A stretch of DNA of 43,739 bases from Ahrensia sp. (GTDB lineage Bacteria > Pseudomonadota > Alphaproteobacteria > Rhizobiales > Rhizobiaceae). Below the pieces are notes generated by a model, which was given only the letters and a program-made list of their open reading frames with translations, ran no database searches and had not been told where the DNA came from. The DNA is taken from the NCBI GenBank assembly GCA_002698425.1, contig NZXU01000060.1, positions 1 through 43,739 on the forward strand. Direction: 5' to 3'. Positions 8,259 to 14,573 of the stretch are shown here, in pieces. Numbering within the stretch: position 1 is the stretch's first letter; each line of letters begins with the position of its first letter. The translations under genes were made by a program, and so were the position numbers.

Positions 8259-9479
8259 TTAGCTGACGCTCTTGAGCCGCTTGCCTTCCGGGTCCTTCTC
8301 GACCGTCTTGGCGATGTCCTTGGTCCAGGCCGAGACAGCGGGGACGCGGCTGCGGTCGACGCGGTAGGCGAATTTCTTCGCCACGTCGACGACTTCCTCC
8401 AGCAAGCCCTCCTTCAGCGTGATCGGATCGAGGCCGAGAGCGAGGAACTGTTCGTTGCGCACGATCAGGTCGTTCTCGGCCGCTTCCTTGCGGGGGTTCG
8501 GCAGGTAGGCGACCTTGGCGCCGGTCATCTTGGCGATCATCTCGGCCAGATCGCGCACCCGGTGGGTCTCGGTCATCTGGTTGAAGATCTTCACCTTGTC
8601 GCCGGCGGCGGGCGGATTGTTCAGCGCCAGCTCGATGCAGCGCACCGAATCCTGGATATGGATGAAGGCGCGGGTCTGGCCGCCGGTGCCGTGGACTGTC
8701 AGCGGGTAGTCGATCGCCGCCTGGATCAGGAAACGGTTGAGGACGGTGCCGTAGTCGCCGTCGTAGTCGAAGCGGTTGATCAGCTGCGGATGCAGCCTCG
8801 TCTGATCGGTATGGGTGCCCCAGACGATGCCCTGGTGCAGGTCGGTGACGCGCAGCCCGTCATTCTTGGCGTAGAAGGCGAAGAGCAGCTGATCCAGGCA
8901 CTTGGTCATGTGGTAGATCGAGCCGGGATTGGACGGGTAGAGGATCTCCTGGGTGGCGGTCGTTCCGTCCAGCGTCTCGATGCCGACCGGCAGGTAGCCT
9001 TCCGGGATCGCCGCGCCGATGGTCGAGTAGCCATAGACGCCCATCGTGCCGAGATGGACCAGATGCGCGTCGACGCCGGTTTCCACCAATGCGTTGAGCA
9101 CGTTGTGGGTCGCGTTGACGTTATTGTTGACCGTGTAGTTCTTGTGGCGGTCCGTCTTCATCGAATAGGGCGCGGCGCGCTGTTCCGCGAAGTGGATGAT
9201 CGCGTCGGGCTTTTCCTGGACGAGCCACTGCTTGAACAGCTCGTAGTCGCGGGCGAGGTCGATCAGGTGGAAATGGATCTTGCGGCCGGTTTCCTGGTGC
9301 CAGATGCGGGTGCGTTCCTGGATGGAGTCCATCGGGGTCAGCGACTGCACGCCAAGCTCGGTGTCGATCCAGCGGCGCGACAGGTTGTCGAGAATGAAGA
9401 CGTCGTGGCCCTTGTCGCTGAGATGAAGCGCGGTCGGCCAGCCGACGAAGCCATCACCGCCGAGAACTGCAATTTTCAT
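8259..9479 (-). CDS. sqdB: UDP-sulfoquinovose synthase
   Basis: 406 residues, matching the SQD1/SqdB length. It forms UDP-sulfoquinovose from UDP-glucose and sulfite, the head-group donor for the sulfolipid SQDG. The Rossmann motif is GGDGFVGWP (7-15). The catalytic residues known from Arabidopsis SQD1 are present: Thr145 in GTMGVYG and YHMTK with Tyr189 and Lys193. The RRWID insert and HFAEQRAAPYSMK stretch are SQD1-specific. ATG 9479 is chosen over a 25-residue longer reading because MKIAVLGGDG is the family start. The partner genes sqdC, sqdD and sqdX are not in this window. Upstream lies a dyad with Pho-type half-sites (9525-9557). Confidence 0.95.
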   Translation of the reverse strand: MKIAVLGGDGFVGWPTALHLSDKGHDVFILDNLSRRWIDTELGVQSLTPMDSIQERTRIWHQETGRKIHFHLIDLARDYELFKQWLVQEKPDAIIHFAEQRAAPYSMKTDRHKNYTVNNNVNATHNVLNALVETGVDAHLVHLGTMGVYGYSTIGAAIPEGYLPVGIETLDGTTATQEILYPSNPGSIYHMTKCLDQLLFAFYAKNDGLRVTDLHQGIVWGTHTDQTRLHPQLINRFDYDGDYGTVLNRFLIQAAIDYPLTVHGTGGQTRAFIHIQDSVRCIELALNNPPAAGDKVKIFNQMTETHRVRDLAEMIAKMTGAKVAYLPNPRKEAAENDLIVRNEQFLALGLDPITLKEGLLEEVVDVAKKFAYRVDRSRVPAVSAWTKDIAKTVEKDPEGKRLKSVS

Positions 9480-9524
9480 GGTCGCTATCCTGATTCCCTC
9501 GTTTGCATGGCCTGATAAAACCGG

Positions 9525-9557
9525 TTTGTGACAGAAATGAAAAGCTTCTGTCATAAA
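9525..9557. promoter_or_regulatory. Dyad-symmetric element between sqdB and the glycine riboswitch
   Basis: TTTGTGACAGAA (9525-9536) and TTCTGTCATAAA (9546-9557) pair over 12 positions with one G-T, around a 9-base spacer. It lies 46 bases upstream of the sqdB start and about 64 bases before the riboswitch. Each arm contains CTGTCA, the half-site of PhoB boxes, but inverted instead of in the usual 11-base direct repeat. It could be a repressor/activator operator or a PhoB-type site; sqdB expression responding to phosphate limitation in related bacteria makes the latter attractive but unproven. Confidence 0.45.
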
Positions 9558-9620
9558 TCTCCGGCTTCAACAGGAATCCGTTGCGTCTCCGGGCTTTCTG
9601 ATGTATGCGGCGCCCATTGT

Positions 9621-9837
9621 CGCGCGGGAGAGACCGGCTCCATACAGGAACCGGCGCCGAAGGAGCAACCGCCCCGGAAACTCTCAGGCAGAAGGACCGC
9701 GCGAACAGCAACAATCTGGAGAGTGGCGGCTTGGCCGCCCACCGAAGGAGAAAGCCCACGCCGGATGGTCCGGTGAGCGGCATCCAGCCAAACATGGCGG
9801 AGCCCCGGGCAAAGCTCTCAGGTTCCTGACAGATGGG
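9621..9837 (+). promoter_or_regulatory. Tandem glycine riboswitch (gcvT element)
   Basis: Two consecutive glycine aptamers are present. Aptamer 1 (9621-9703) has the opening GCGGGAGAG, CGCCGAAGGAGCAA, then AAACTCTCAGGCA and GGACCGC closing its P1. Aptamer 2 (about 9712-9836) has TCTGGAGAG, CACCGAAGGAGAAAG, then AAAGCTCTCAGGTT and the closing TGACAGAT. These are the invariant motifs of the RF00504 class, and the short linker is standard for cooperative tandem aptamers. It lies 60 bases upstream of a DadA-like oxidase gene on the same strand, so glycine should control that gene. Confidence 0.95.
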
Positions 9838-9839
9838 GT

Positions 9840-9899
9840 GCGAACCGAAATCGCGCGCGAAGCGCCGGTTCGCCATGCTCGTCTGAAAGGAACCGAAAT
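9840..9899 (+). promoter_or_regulatory. Probable expression platform of the glycine riboswitch
   Basis: The decamer GAACCGAAAT occurs twice, at 9842-9851 and at 9890-9899 where it covers the end of the ribosome site AAAGGAA and the start of the ATG. CGGTTCGC at 9866-9873 can pair with the first copy (GCGAACCG, 9840-9847) or, over six bases, with the second. In addition GGTTCC inside aptamer 2 (9821-9826) complements GGAACC at 9889-9894. No terminator with a T-tract is present, so control at translation start is the likely mode. The pairings are visible; the switching is inferred. Confidence 0.6.
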
Positions 9900-11166
9900 G
9901 ACCCGCATTGCAGTCATCGGCGCCGGCATTGCCGGAACCACTTCCGCATGGTCGCTGATCCGGCGCGGCTACGACGTCACCCTGTTCGATCGCCAGCGCT
10001 ATGCCGCGATGGAGACCAGCTTCGCCAATGGCGGCCAGCTCTCGGCCTCCAATGCCGAGGTCTGGACCGCGTGGTCGACCATCCTCAAGGGTCTGAAATG
10101 GATGGCGCGCAAGGATGCGCCGCTGCTGTTCAACCCGACGCCCGGCTGGCACAAGCTGTCCTGGGTCGCCGAGTTCATCGCCTCCATTCCTCAGTATGAA
10201 GCCAACACGAAAGAGACCGTCCGGCTAGCGATCGCGGCGCGCGGCCACATGGAGCGCATGGCGCGCGAGGCGGGCATCGATTTCGACAGGGAAAAGCGCG
10301 GCATCCTGCATGTCTATCGCAACGCGAAGGACTTCAATCACGCCGCGAAGGTGACGCGCCTCTATGCGGAAGCCGGGCTCGAGCGCAATCCGGTCTCTCC
10401 CGACGACATGCGGCGGATCGAGCCGGCGCTGTCGGGCGATTTCTATGGCGGCTTCTACACCGAGAGCGATTCGACCGGCGACATCCACAAATTCTCCATT
10501 GGCCTCGCCGACGCGATCGAACGGTCCGGCGGACGGTTCGTGGCCGGCGCCTCGGTGACGCGCCTCGTCCGCGACGCCGATGGCGTGACCGTGCATTTCG
10601 ACCGCGACGGACATGGCCAGGAAGAGCGCTTCGACGGCATCGTGATCGCCGCCGGCATCGCCAGCCGCGGTTTCGCGGCGCAGCTCGGCGACCGGGTCAA
10701 TATCTATCCGGTCAAGGGCTACTCGATCACGGTCAATCTCGACACGCCGGACAGCCGCGGCGCGGCTCCCTGGGTGAGCCTGCTCGACGACGACGCGAAG
10801 ATCGTAACGAGCCGTCTCGGCGCGAACCGGCTGCGCATCGCCGGCACCGCCGAATTCACCGGCGAGAACCGCGATATCCGCGCAGACCGCATCCGCCCGC
10901 TGACCCGCTGGTGCGAGGCGATGTTCCCCGGCGTCGCGACCGAGAGCGTGGTGCCGTGGGCCGGGCTCCGGCCGATGATGCCGAACATGATGCCGCGCTT
11001 CGGCCGCGGGCGCGCGCCGCGCGTCTTCTACAATACCGGCCACGGCCATCTCGGCTGGACCCTGTCTGCGGCGACGGCGGAAGCTGTCGCGCAGGTGATC
11101 GGCAACGACTTGCCGGCCGAGCGCGGCGAACCGGTCTTCCGGCCGATGCTGGTGGCGGCGGAGTAA
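9898..11166 (+). CDS. dadA: DadA-like FAD-dependent D-amino-acid dehydrogenase / glycine-type oxidase
   Basis: 422 residues. The N-terminal Rossmann motif VIGAGIAGTTSAW (6-18) binds FAD, and the C-terminal GLRPMMPNMMPRFGR, then GHGHLGWTLSAATAE, is the conserved DAO-superfamily FAD/active-site end seen in DadA. DadA deaminates D-amino acids to 2-oxoacids, passing electrons to quinones. ATG 9898 follows AAAGGAA. The glycine riboswitch just upstream suggests the physiological substrate is glycine or an amino acid whose pool follows glycine, so a glycine or sarcosine oxidase-like function is possible. No dadX racemase or gcv gene is adjacent. Family is secure, the symbol is by closest type and substrate is open. 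Confidence 0.88.
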   Translation: MTRIAVIGAGIAGTTSAWSLIRRGYDVTLFDRQRYAAMETSFANGGQLSASNAEVWTAWSTILKGLKWMARKDAPLLFNPTPGWHKLSWVAEFIASIPQYEANTKETVRLAIAARGHMERMAREAGIDFDREKRGILHVYRNAKDFNHAAKVTRLYAEAGLERNPVSPDDMRRIEPALSGDFYGGFYTESDSTGDIHKFSIGLADAIERSGGRFVAGASVTRLVRDADGVTVHFDRDGHGQEERFDGIVIAAGIASRGFAAQLGDRVNIYPVKGYSITVNLDTPDSRGAAPWVSLLDDDAKIVTSRLGANRLRIAGTAEFTGENRDIRADRIRPLTRWCEAMFPGVATESVVPWAGLRPMMPNMMPRFGRGRAPRVFYNTGHGHLGWTLSAATAEAVAQVIGNDLPAERGEPVFRPMLVAAE

Positions 11167-11179
11167 TCCGTTCCGGTAC

Positions 11180-11205
11180 GTCCCGCCGGATACCCCCGGC
11201 GGGAC
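11180..11205 (+). terminator. Hairpin after the DadA-like gene
   Basis: GTCCCGCCGG (11180-11189) pairs perfectly with CCGGCGGGAC (11196-11205) across a 6-base loop, 13 bases after the stop codon. There is no T-tract after it, so termination may be Rho-assisted. Confidence 0.55.
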
Positions 11206-11284
11206 GCCTGTAACCCTAACGTGACTTTCTGTTGAAGCGACTTGCGCCTATCCTCGGCGGCATGGTGGCTACAGGTGAAATCCG

Positions 11285-12049
11285 GTGAACAGAATTATCG
11301 CGACAACGCTCATGGCCGCGTGCTGCGCGGCGTTCTTGCAGACGAGCGCGTCGAGCGCAGGCGAGGCGTTGCAGAAACCGCTCGGCGTCGTCGAGCTGTT
11401 CACCAGCCAGGGCTGCAATTCCTGTCCGCCCGCAGATGCGGCGCTGCGCAAGTTCGCCGCGCGCGGCGATGTTGTCGCGCTCGGCTATCATGTCGACTAC
11501 TGGGATTATCTCGGCTGGAAGGACACGCTCGGCTCGAAGTCCAACTCGAAACGGCAATATGAATATGCCGAAGGGCTGAAGCGGCGCGGCGTCTATACGC
11601 CCCAGGCGGTCATAAACGGCCAGTCGCACGCCAATGGCGGCCGCTATAACGAGATATCCGACACGCTGGCCCGTGACGACGCGCAGGGCCACGGCCTCAC
11701 CGTCGGCATGACGCTGACCGATCTCGGCGACCGCATGCGGGTCACCGCCGAGGGCGCGCCGAATGACGGGTCGAAGGTTCACATCGTGCTGGTCTATTTC
11801 CGGCGCCATGCCGATGTCGCCATCAAGCGCGGCGAGAATTCAGGCAAGACGATCACCTATGTCAACGCGGTGCTGGACTACCAGACGATCGGCATGTGGG
11901 AGGGCGCGGGCCTGACGGTCGATATCCCGCATTCGGAACTGGCGGCGAAAGAGGCCGATGGCTGCGCCGTGCTGTTACAGAAGGCCACCGATGGCGGCCA
12001 TCCGGGAGCAATCATCGGCGCAGCCATACTTCCCCGCCAAACGACTTAG
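11285..12049 (+). CDS. Exported DUF1223 protein with thioredoxin-like fold
   Basis: 254 residues from a GTG start. Residues 1-25 form a signal peptide (Ile/Ala/Met-rich core, cleavage near ASSAGEA). VVELFTSQGCNSCPPAD holds a CxxC pair (Cys44, Cys47) at the position of the thioredoxin active site, and YHVDYWDYLGWKD is the family hallmark. DUF1223 proteins are common in Alphaproteobacteria and are presumed periplasmic thiol proteins, but no reaction is established. The start is a little uncertain: GTG 11285 has only a weak AGGTGAA site; an ATG at 11312 would shorten the signal peptide. A 431-base spacer with strong RNA structure follows. Confidence 0.88.
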   Translation: MNRIIATTLMAACCAAFLQTSASSAGEALQKPLGVVELFTSQGCNSCPPADAALRKFAARGDVVALGYHVDYWDYLGWKDTLGSKSNSKRQYEYAEGLKRRGVYTPQAVINGQSHANGGRYNEISDTLARDDAQGHGLTVGMTLTDLGDRMRVTAEGAPNDGSKVHIVLVYFRRHADVAIKRGENSGKTITYVNAVLDYQTIGMWEGAGLTVDIPHSELAAKEADGCAVLLQKATDGGHPGAIIGAAILPRQTT

Positions 12050-12088
12050 CTGCGGTTCGGATATCGGGTTTTCCAAATCGAAATTGAT

Positions 12089-12215
12089 GCAGGGTGAGGA
12101 CCGGTGCGGTGGGGTATCGGGGGGCTGGGGGGCTAGAGGTTTCCAACACCGCATCCGTACCGGTCCATGAGCGGCAACGCCTAGCGCCGTGAACCGGCTG
12201 CCGCTCTCACCCTGC
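12089..12215 (+). ncRNA. Candidate structured RNA with a three-way junction
   Basis: Within the 431-base gene-free gap 12050-12480, a nested set of helices closes on itself. P1 is GCAGGGTGAG (12089-12098) with CTCACCCTGC (12206-12215), 10 perfect pairs. P2 is GGACCGGTGCGG (12098-12109) with CCGTACCGGTCC (12155-12166), 12 pairs with one G-U on the plus strand; an alternative extension is TGCGGTG/CACCGCA. P3 is AGCGGCA (12170-12176) with TGCCGCT (12199-12205). P1 abuts P2 and P3, with only 3 bases between P2 and P3. The P2 loop has two runs of six G. It does not match 5S rRNA, tmRNA, RNase P, SRP RNA or a riboswitch class known to me. Confidence 0.55.
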
Positions 12216-12244
12216 TCGATGCGCTCCCCGAAATGCCTCGTGGA

Positions 12245-12348
12245 ACACAATCGGCAACGAGGAAAAGGTCGTTCTCAATCGGGGCCGAGTTGTGTCGCAA
12301 TCGGGGCGAAAAGGTGACGGAAGGTCACTGATAGGAACACGGTGTTCC
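12245..12348 (+). other. Hairpin and palindrome upstream of DUF2794
   Basis: ACACAATCGGC (12245-12255) pairs with GCCGAGTTGTGT (12284-12295) with one bulge, and AACGA/TCGTT continue the stem inside. CAATCGG occurs three times (12248, 12276, 12298). GTGAC-GGAAG-GTCAC forms a small hairpin near 12314-12328. GGAACAC-G-GTGTTCC at 12334-12348 is a perfect 15-base palindrome, and GGAACAC also occurs at 12242. These may be the leader and operator of the DUF2794 gene that starts at 12481. No other gene is seen between 12216 and 12480. Confidence 0.4.
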
Positions 12349-12480
12349 AAAGTGTGAGCAAAACCGCAAGATTTTGTTAGGGATTTTCCGCTCGCGCTGT
12401 GATGCGAATTTTCGAAGCACCCCTTGCAACCACATGGAAACGGCGCGAACATCGCTCGCAGCGAAGCACCGGGAGAAGGA

Positions 12481-12894
12481 ATGTCCGAGGACGATATATC
12501 AGATAGCCAGGTGCGCGCCGGCGAGGAGGGCGCGGATCGCGGCGGCAAGGTGGTTCCCCTCCCGACAGCCGGCTGGAGCAAGACTGTTCCCGAAACCGTT
12601 CGGTTCGACCGGCGCGAGCTCGATCAGATCCTGCGCATCTACAGCCTGATGGTCGGCGCCGGCGAATGGCGCGACTACGCGATCGACAGCCTGAAGGACA
12701 GGGCGGTTTTCTCCGCATTCCGGCGCGCCTCGGAAAGCCCGCTCTACCGCATCGAGAAGAACCCGAAACTGGCGCGCAAGCAGGGCGCCTATTGCGTCGT
12801 CTCCGCCTCCGGCAAGGTGCTAAAGCGCGGCCACGAGCTCTCAAATGTGCTGAAGGTCTTCGAAAAGCCCCTCAGGGTCGTGGCCTCGAACTGA
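12481..12894 (+). CDS. DUF2794 family protein
   Basis: 137 residues. The core VRFDRRELDQILRIYSLMVGAGEWRDYAI and later SESPLYRIEKNPKL is the DUF2794 signature, a small soluble alphaproteobacterial family without known function. ATG 12481 is chosen over a reading 19 residues longer because GGAG lies 5 bases upstream and the family begins near here. The first 40 residues are acidic and low in structure. It stands alone behind a long structured intergenic region. Confidence 0.87.
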   Translation: MSEDDISDSQVRAGEEGADRGGKVVPLPTAGWSKTVPETVRFDRRELDQILRIYSLMVGAGEWRDYAIDSLKDRAVFSAFRRASESPLYRIEKNPKLARKQGAYCVVSASGKVLKRGHELSNVLKVFEKPLRVVASN

Positions 12895-12901
12895 ATCGCA
12901 T

Positions 12902-13471
12902 TCAGCCCTTGGGCTTGTAGAGCGTACCCGGATAGGCGGTCTCATCCGGCAGCGTGGCATCGCCGCCGTTGAGCGCCTTCTGCATCAGCACCGTGTCCAG
13001 CCAGCGGCCGAATTTGAAGCCGGATCCCTTGAAGGCGCCGATCATCTCGAAGCCGAGGCTTTCATGCAGGCGGATCGAGGCCTTGTGCTGCGATCCGCCG
13101 ATGACGGCGATCACCTGCCGAAATCCGAGCGCTTCGGTTTTCTCAAGCAGCGCGACCATCAACAGTTTGCCGATTCCCTGCCCCTGCATCCCCGGGTCGA
13201 TATAGACGGAATTCTCGACCGACCAGCGATAGGCGGGCCGGGGTCGGAAGGCGTTGGCATAGGCATAGCCGGCGATGCGCCCCTCATCGTCCTCGGCGAC
13301 GATATAGGGATAGCCGCCTGCCCGGATCGCTTCATAGCGGGAGCGCATCTCCGTTTCGTCCGGCGGATCGAGTTCGAAGCTCGCGGTGCCGTTGAGGACG
13401 GCTTGGCAGTAGATGGCGGCGATGGCGGGAATATCGGCCGGCGTCGTGTCGCGGATCGTGAGGGCGGGCAT
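12902..13471 (-). CDS. GNAT N-acetyltransferase, phosphinothricin acetyltransferase-like
   Basis: 189 residues. It has the whole GNAT fold of the Pat/YncA subfamily: IRDTTPADIPAIAAIY at the N-terminus, ENSVYIDPGMQGQGIGKLL with the acetyl-CoA-binding Q-G-Q-G-I-G loop, then SIRLHESLGFEMIGAF and the C-terminal FGRWLDTVLMQK. Members N-acetylate phosphinothricin, methionine sulfoximine or methionine sulfone, mainly as detoxification. The last 20 residues after LMQKAL are an extension specific to this copy. Its stop faces the DUF2794 stop 7 bases away. Substrate is uncertain. Confidence 0.9.
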   Translation of the reverse strand: MPALTIRDTTPADIPAIAAIYCQAVLNGTASFELDPPDETEMRSRYEAIRAGGYPYIVAEDDEGRIAGYAYANAFRPRPAYRWSVENSVYIDPGMQGQGIGKLLMVALLEKTEALGFRQVIAVIGGSQHKASIRLHESLGFEMIGAFKGSGFKFGRWLDTVLMQKALNGGDATLPDETAYPGTLYKPKG

Positions 13472-13533
13472 GCGGGAAACCTGAAAATGGAACGGCGCCA
13501 GTCAAACCGGTTTTGGCGCGCCGCACAAATGAA

Positions 13534-13557
13534 AAAGGCGGCCCGAAGGCCGCCTTT
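13534..13557 (-). terminator. Terminator of the Bax-inhibitor-1 gene
   Basis: AAAGGCGGCC (13534-13543) and GGCCGCCTTT (13548-13557) form a perfect 10-bp stem around a CGAA tetraloop. On the minus strand the stem is followed by a run of T (TTTTT at its end), 20 bases after the stop of the gene at 13578. Confidence 0.85.
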
Positions 13558-13577
13558 CCCAATTAAGGGCGATTGTC

Positions 13578-14354
13578 CTATTCGCGGTTGCCGAGGAACT
13601 GCAGCAGGAACATGAACAGGTTGATGAAGTCGAGATAGAGACGCAGCGCGCCCATGATGGCCTTGCGGCCGGCAACGGCTTCGCCGTCACCCTCGTAGTA
13701 CATTTCCTTGATCTGCTGCGTGTCGTAGGCGGTCAGGCCCGCGAAGATCAGCACGCCGATCGCCGAGATGGCGAACTGCAGGGCGGACGACGCCAGGAAC
13801 AGGTTCACCAGCGAGGCGATGATGAGGCCGATCAGACCCATGAACAGGAACGAGCCCATCGCCGACAGGTCACGCTTGGTCGTGTAGCCGTAAAGCGACA
13901 GCGCGCCGAAAGAGGTCGCGGTGATGAAGAAGGTCTGGACGATGCTACCCGGCGTATAGACGAGGAAGATCGACGAGAGCGAAAGACCCATCAGGCCTGC
14001 AAAGACCCAGAAGGCCGTCTGCGCGCCCGATACGCTCATCTTGTTGATGCGCGCGCTCAGGAAGAACACCATGCCGAGCGGAGCCAGCATGACGACCCAG
14101 CGCAGCGGCGAGCCGTAGAGGGCCGTGCCAACGCCAGTCAGCATCCTGCCGTTTCCGAGTTGCGCGGCGGCCATGGACGGATCGTTGGTGGTCGCGAGCA
14201 TCATCGTTCCGAGAGCCGCGAAACCGGTGATGACGAGGCCAAGCGCCATCAGGTTGTAGACGCGAATCATGTAGGCGCGCAGGCCCTGGTCGATGCTCGC
14301 ATCGTAAGTGCGAGCCTGGCTGGCGCGCATGTTGACGTTTCGAAGGTCAGCCAT
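13578..14354 (-). CDS. Bax inhibitor-1/YccA family membrane protein
   Basis: 258 residues with seven hydrophobic segments, the usual BI-1 topology. Typical motifs are the first-helix YMIRVYNLMALGLVITG, the ALTAYDTQQIKEMY-type motif (here GLTAYDTQQIKEMYYEGDGE) and the end ALRLYLDFINLFMFLLQFLGNR. The Asp in AYDTQ and a further acidic residue form the di-aspartyl pH sensor of the BsYetJ calcium leak channel. Bacterial members are thought to be pH-dependent calcium leak channels or to interact with FtsH. ATG 14354 is chosen because MADLRN is the family start. A perfect terminator follows. Confidence 0.94.
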   Translation of the reverse strand: MADLRNVNMRASQARTYDASIDQGLRAYMIRVYNLMALGLVITGFAALGTMMLATTNDPSMAAAQLGNGRMLTGVGTALYGSPLRWVVMLAPLGMVFFLSARINKMSVSGAQTAFWVFAGLMGLSLSSIFLVYTPGSIVQTFFITATSFGALSLYGYTTKRDLSAMGSFLFMGLIGLIIASLVNLFLASSALQFAISAIGVLIFAGLTAYDTQQIKEMYYEGDGEAVAGRKAIMGALRLYLDFINLFMFLLQFLGNRE

Positions 14355-14573
14355 TTTTACCTCTGTGCTTCTCAAATCCCGTCGGGTGTCCGGCCGGCAG
14401 AATGCCGTACCGCGGCGCCGCTGGCGGGACTCCAGCATGCCTGTGGCTTAATATGAGGTGCCAATGCGGCGCAGACAAGACCGTATGAAGCCGAAAAAGG
14501 CGAGGAACCGGAACGGATTGGGCGTCGAATTGACCCTGCGGAGCACAGGGTTAACGGACTCTTGCCGAAATGC

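Noticed and set aside
12111..12139. G-quadruplex
   Set aside because: Only three G-runs of four or more are present, followed by AGAGG; a four-run, three-tetrad quadruplex cannot be built with confidence.
12089..12215. 5S rRNA or tmRNA as identity of the folded element
   Set aside because: The three-way fold and length recall 5S rRNA, but none of its conserved sequences is present, and there is no tag-coding frame or CCA end as in tmRNA.
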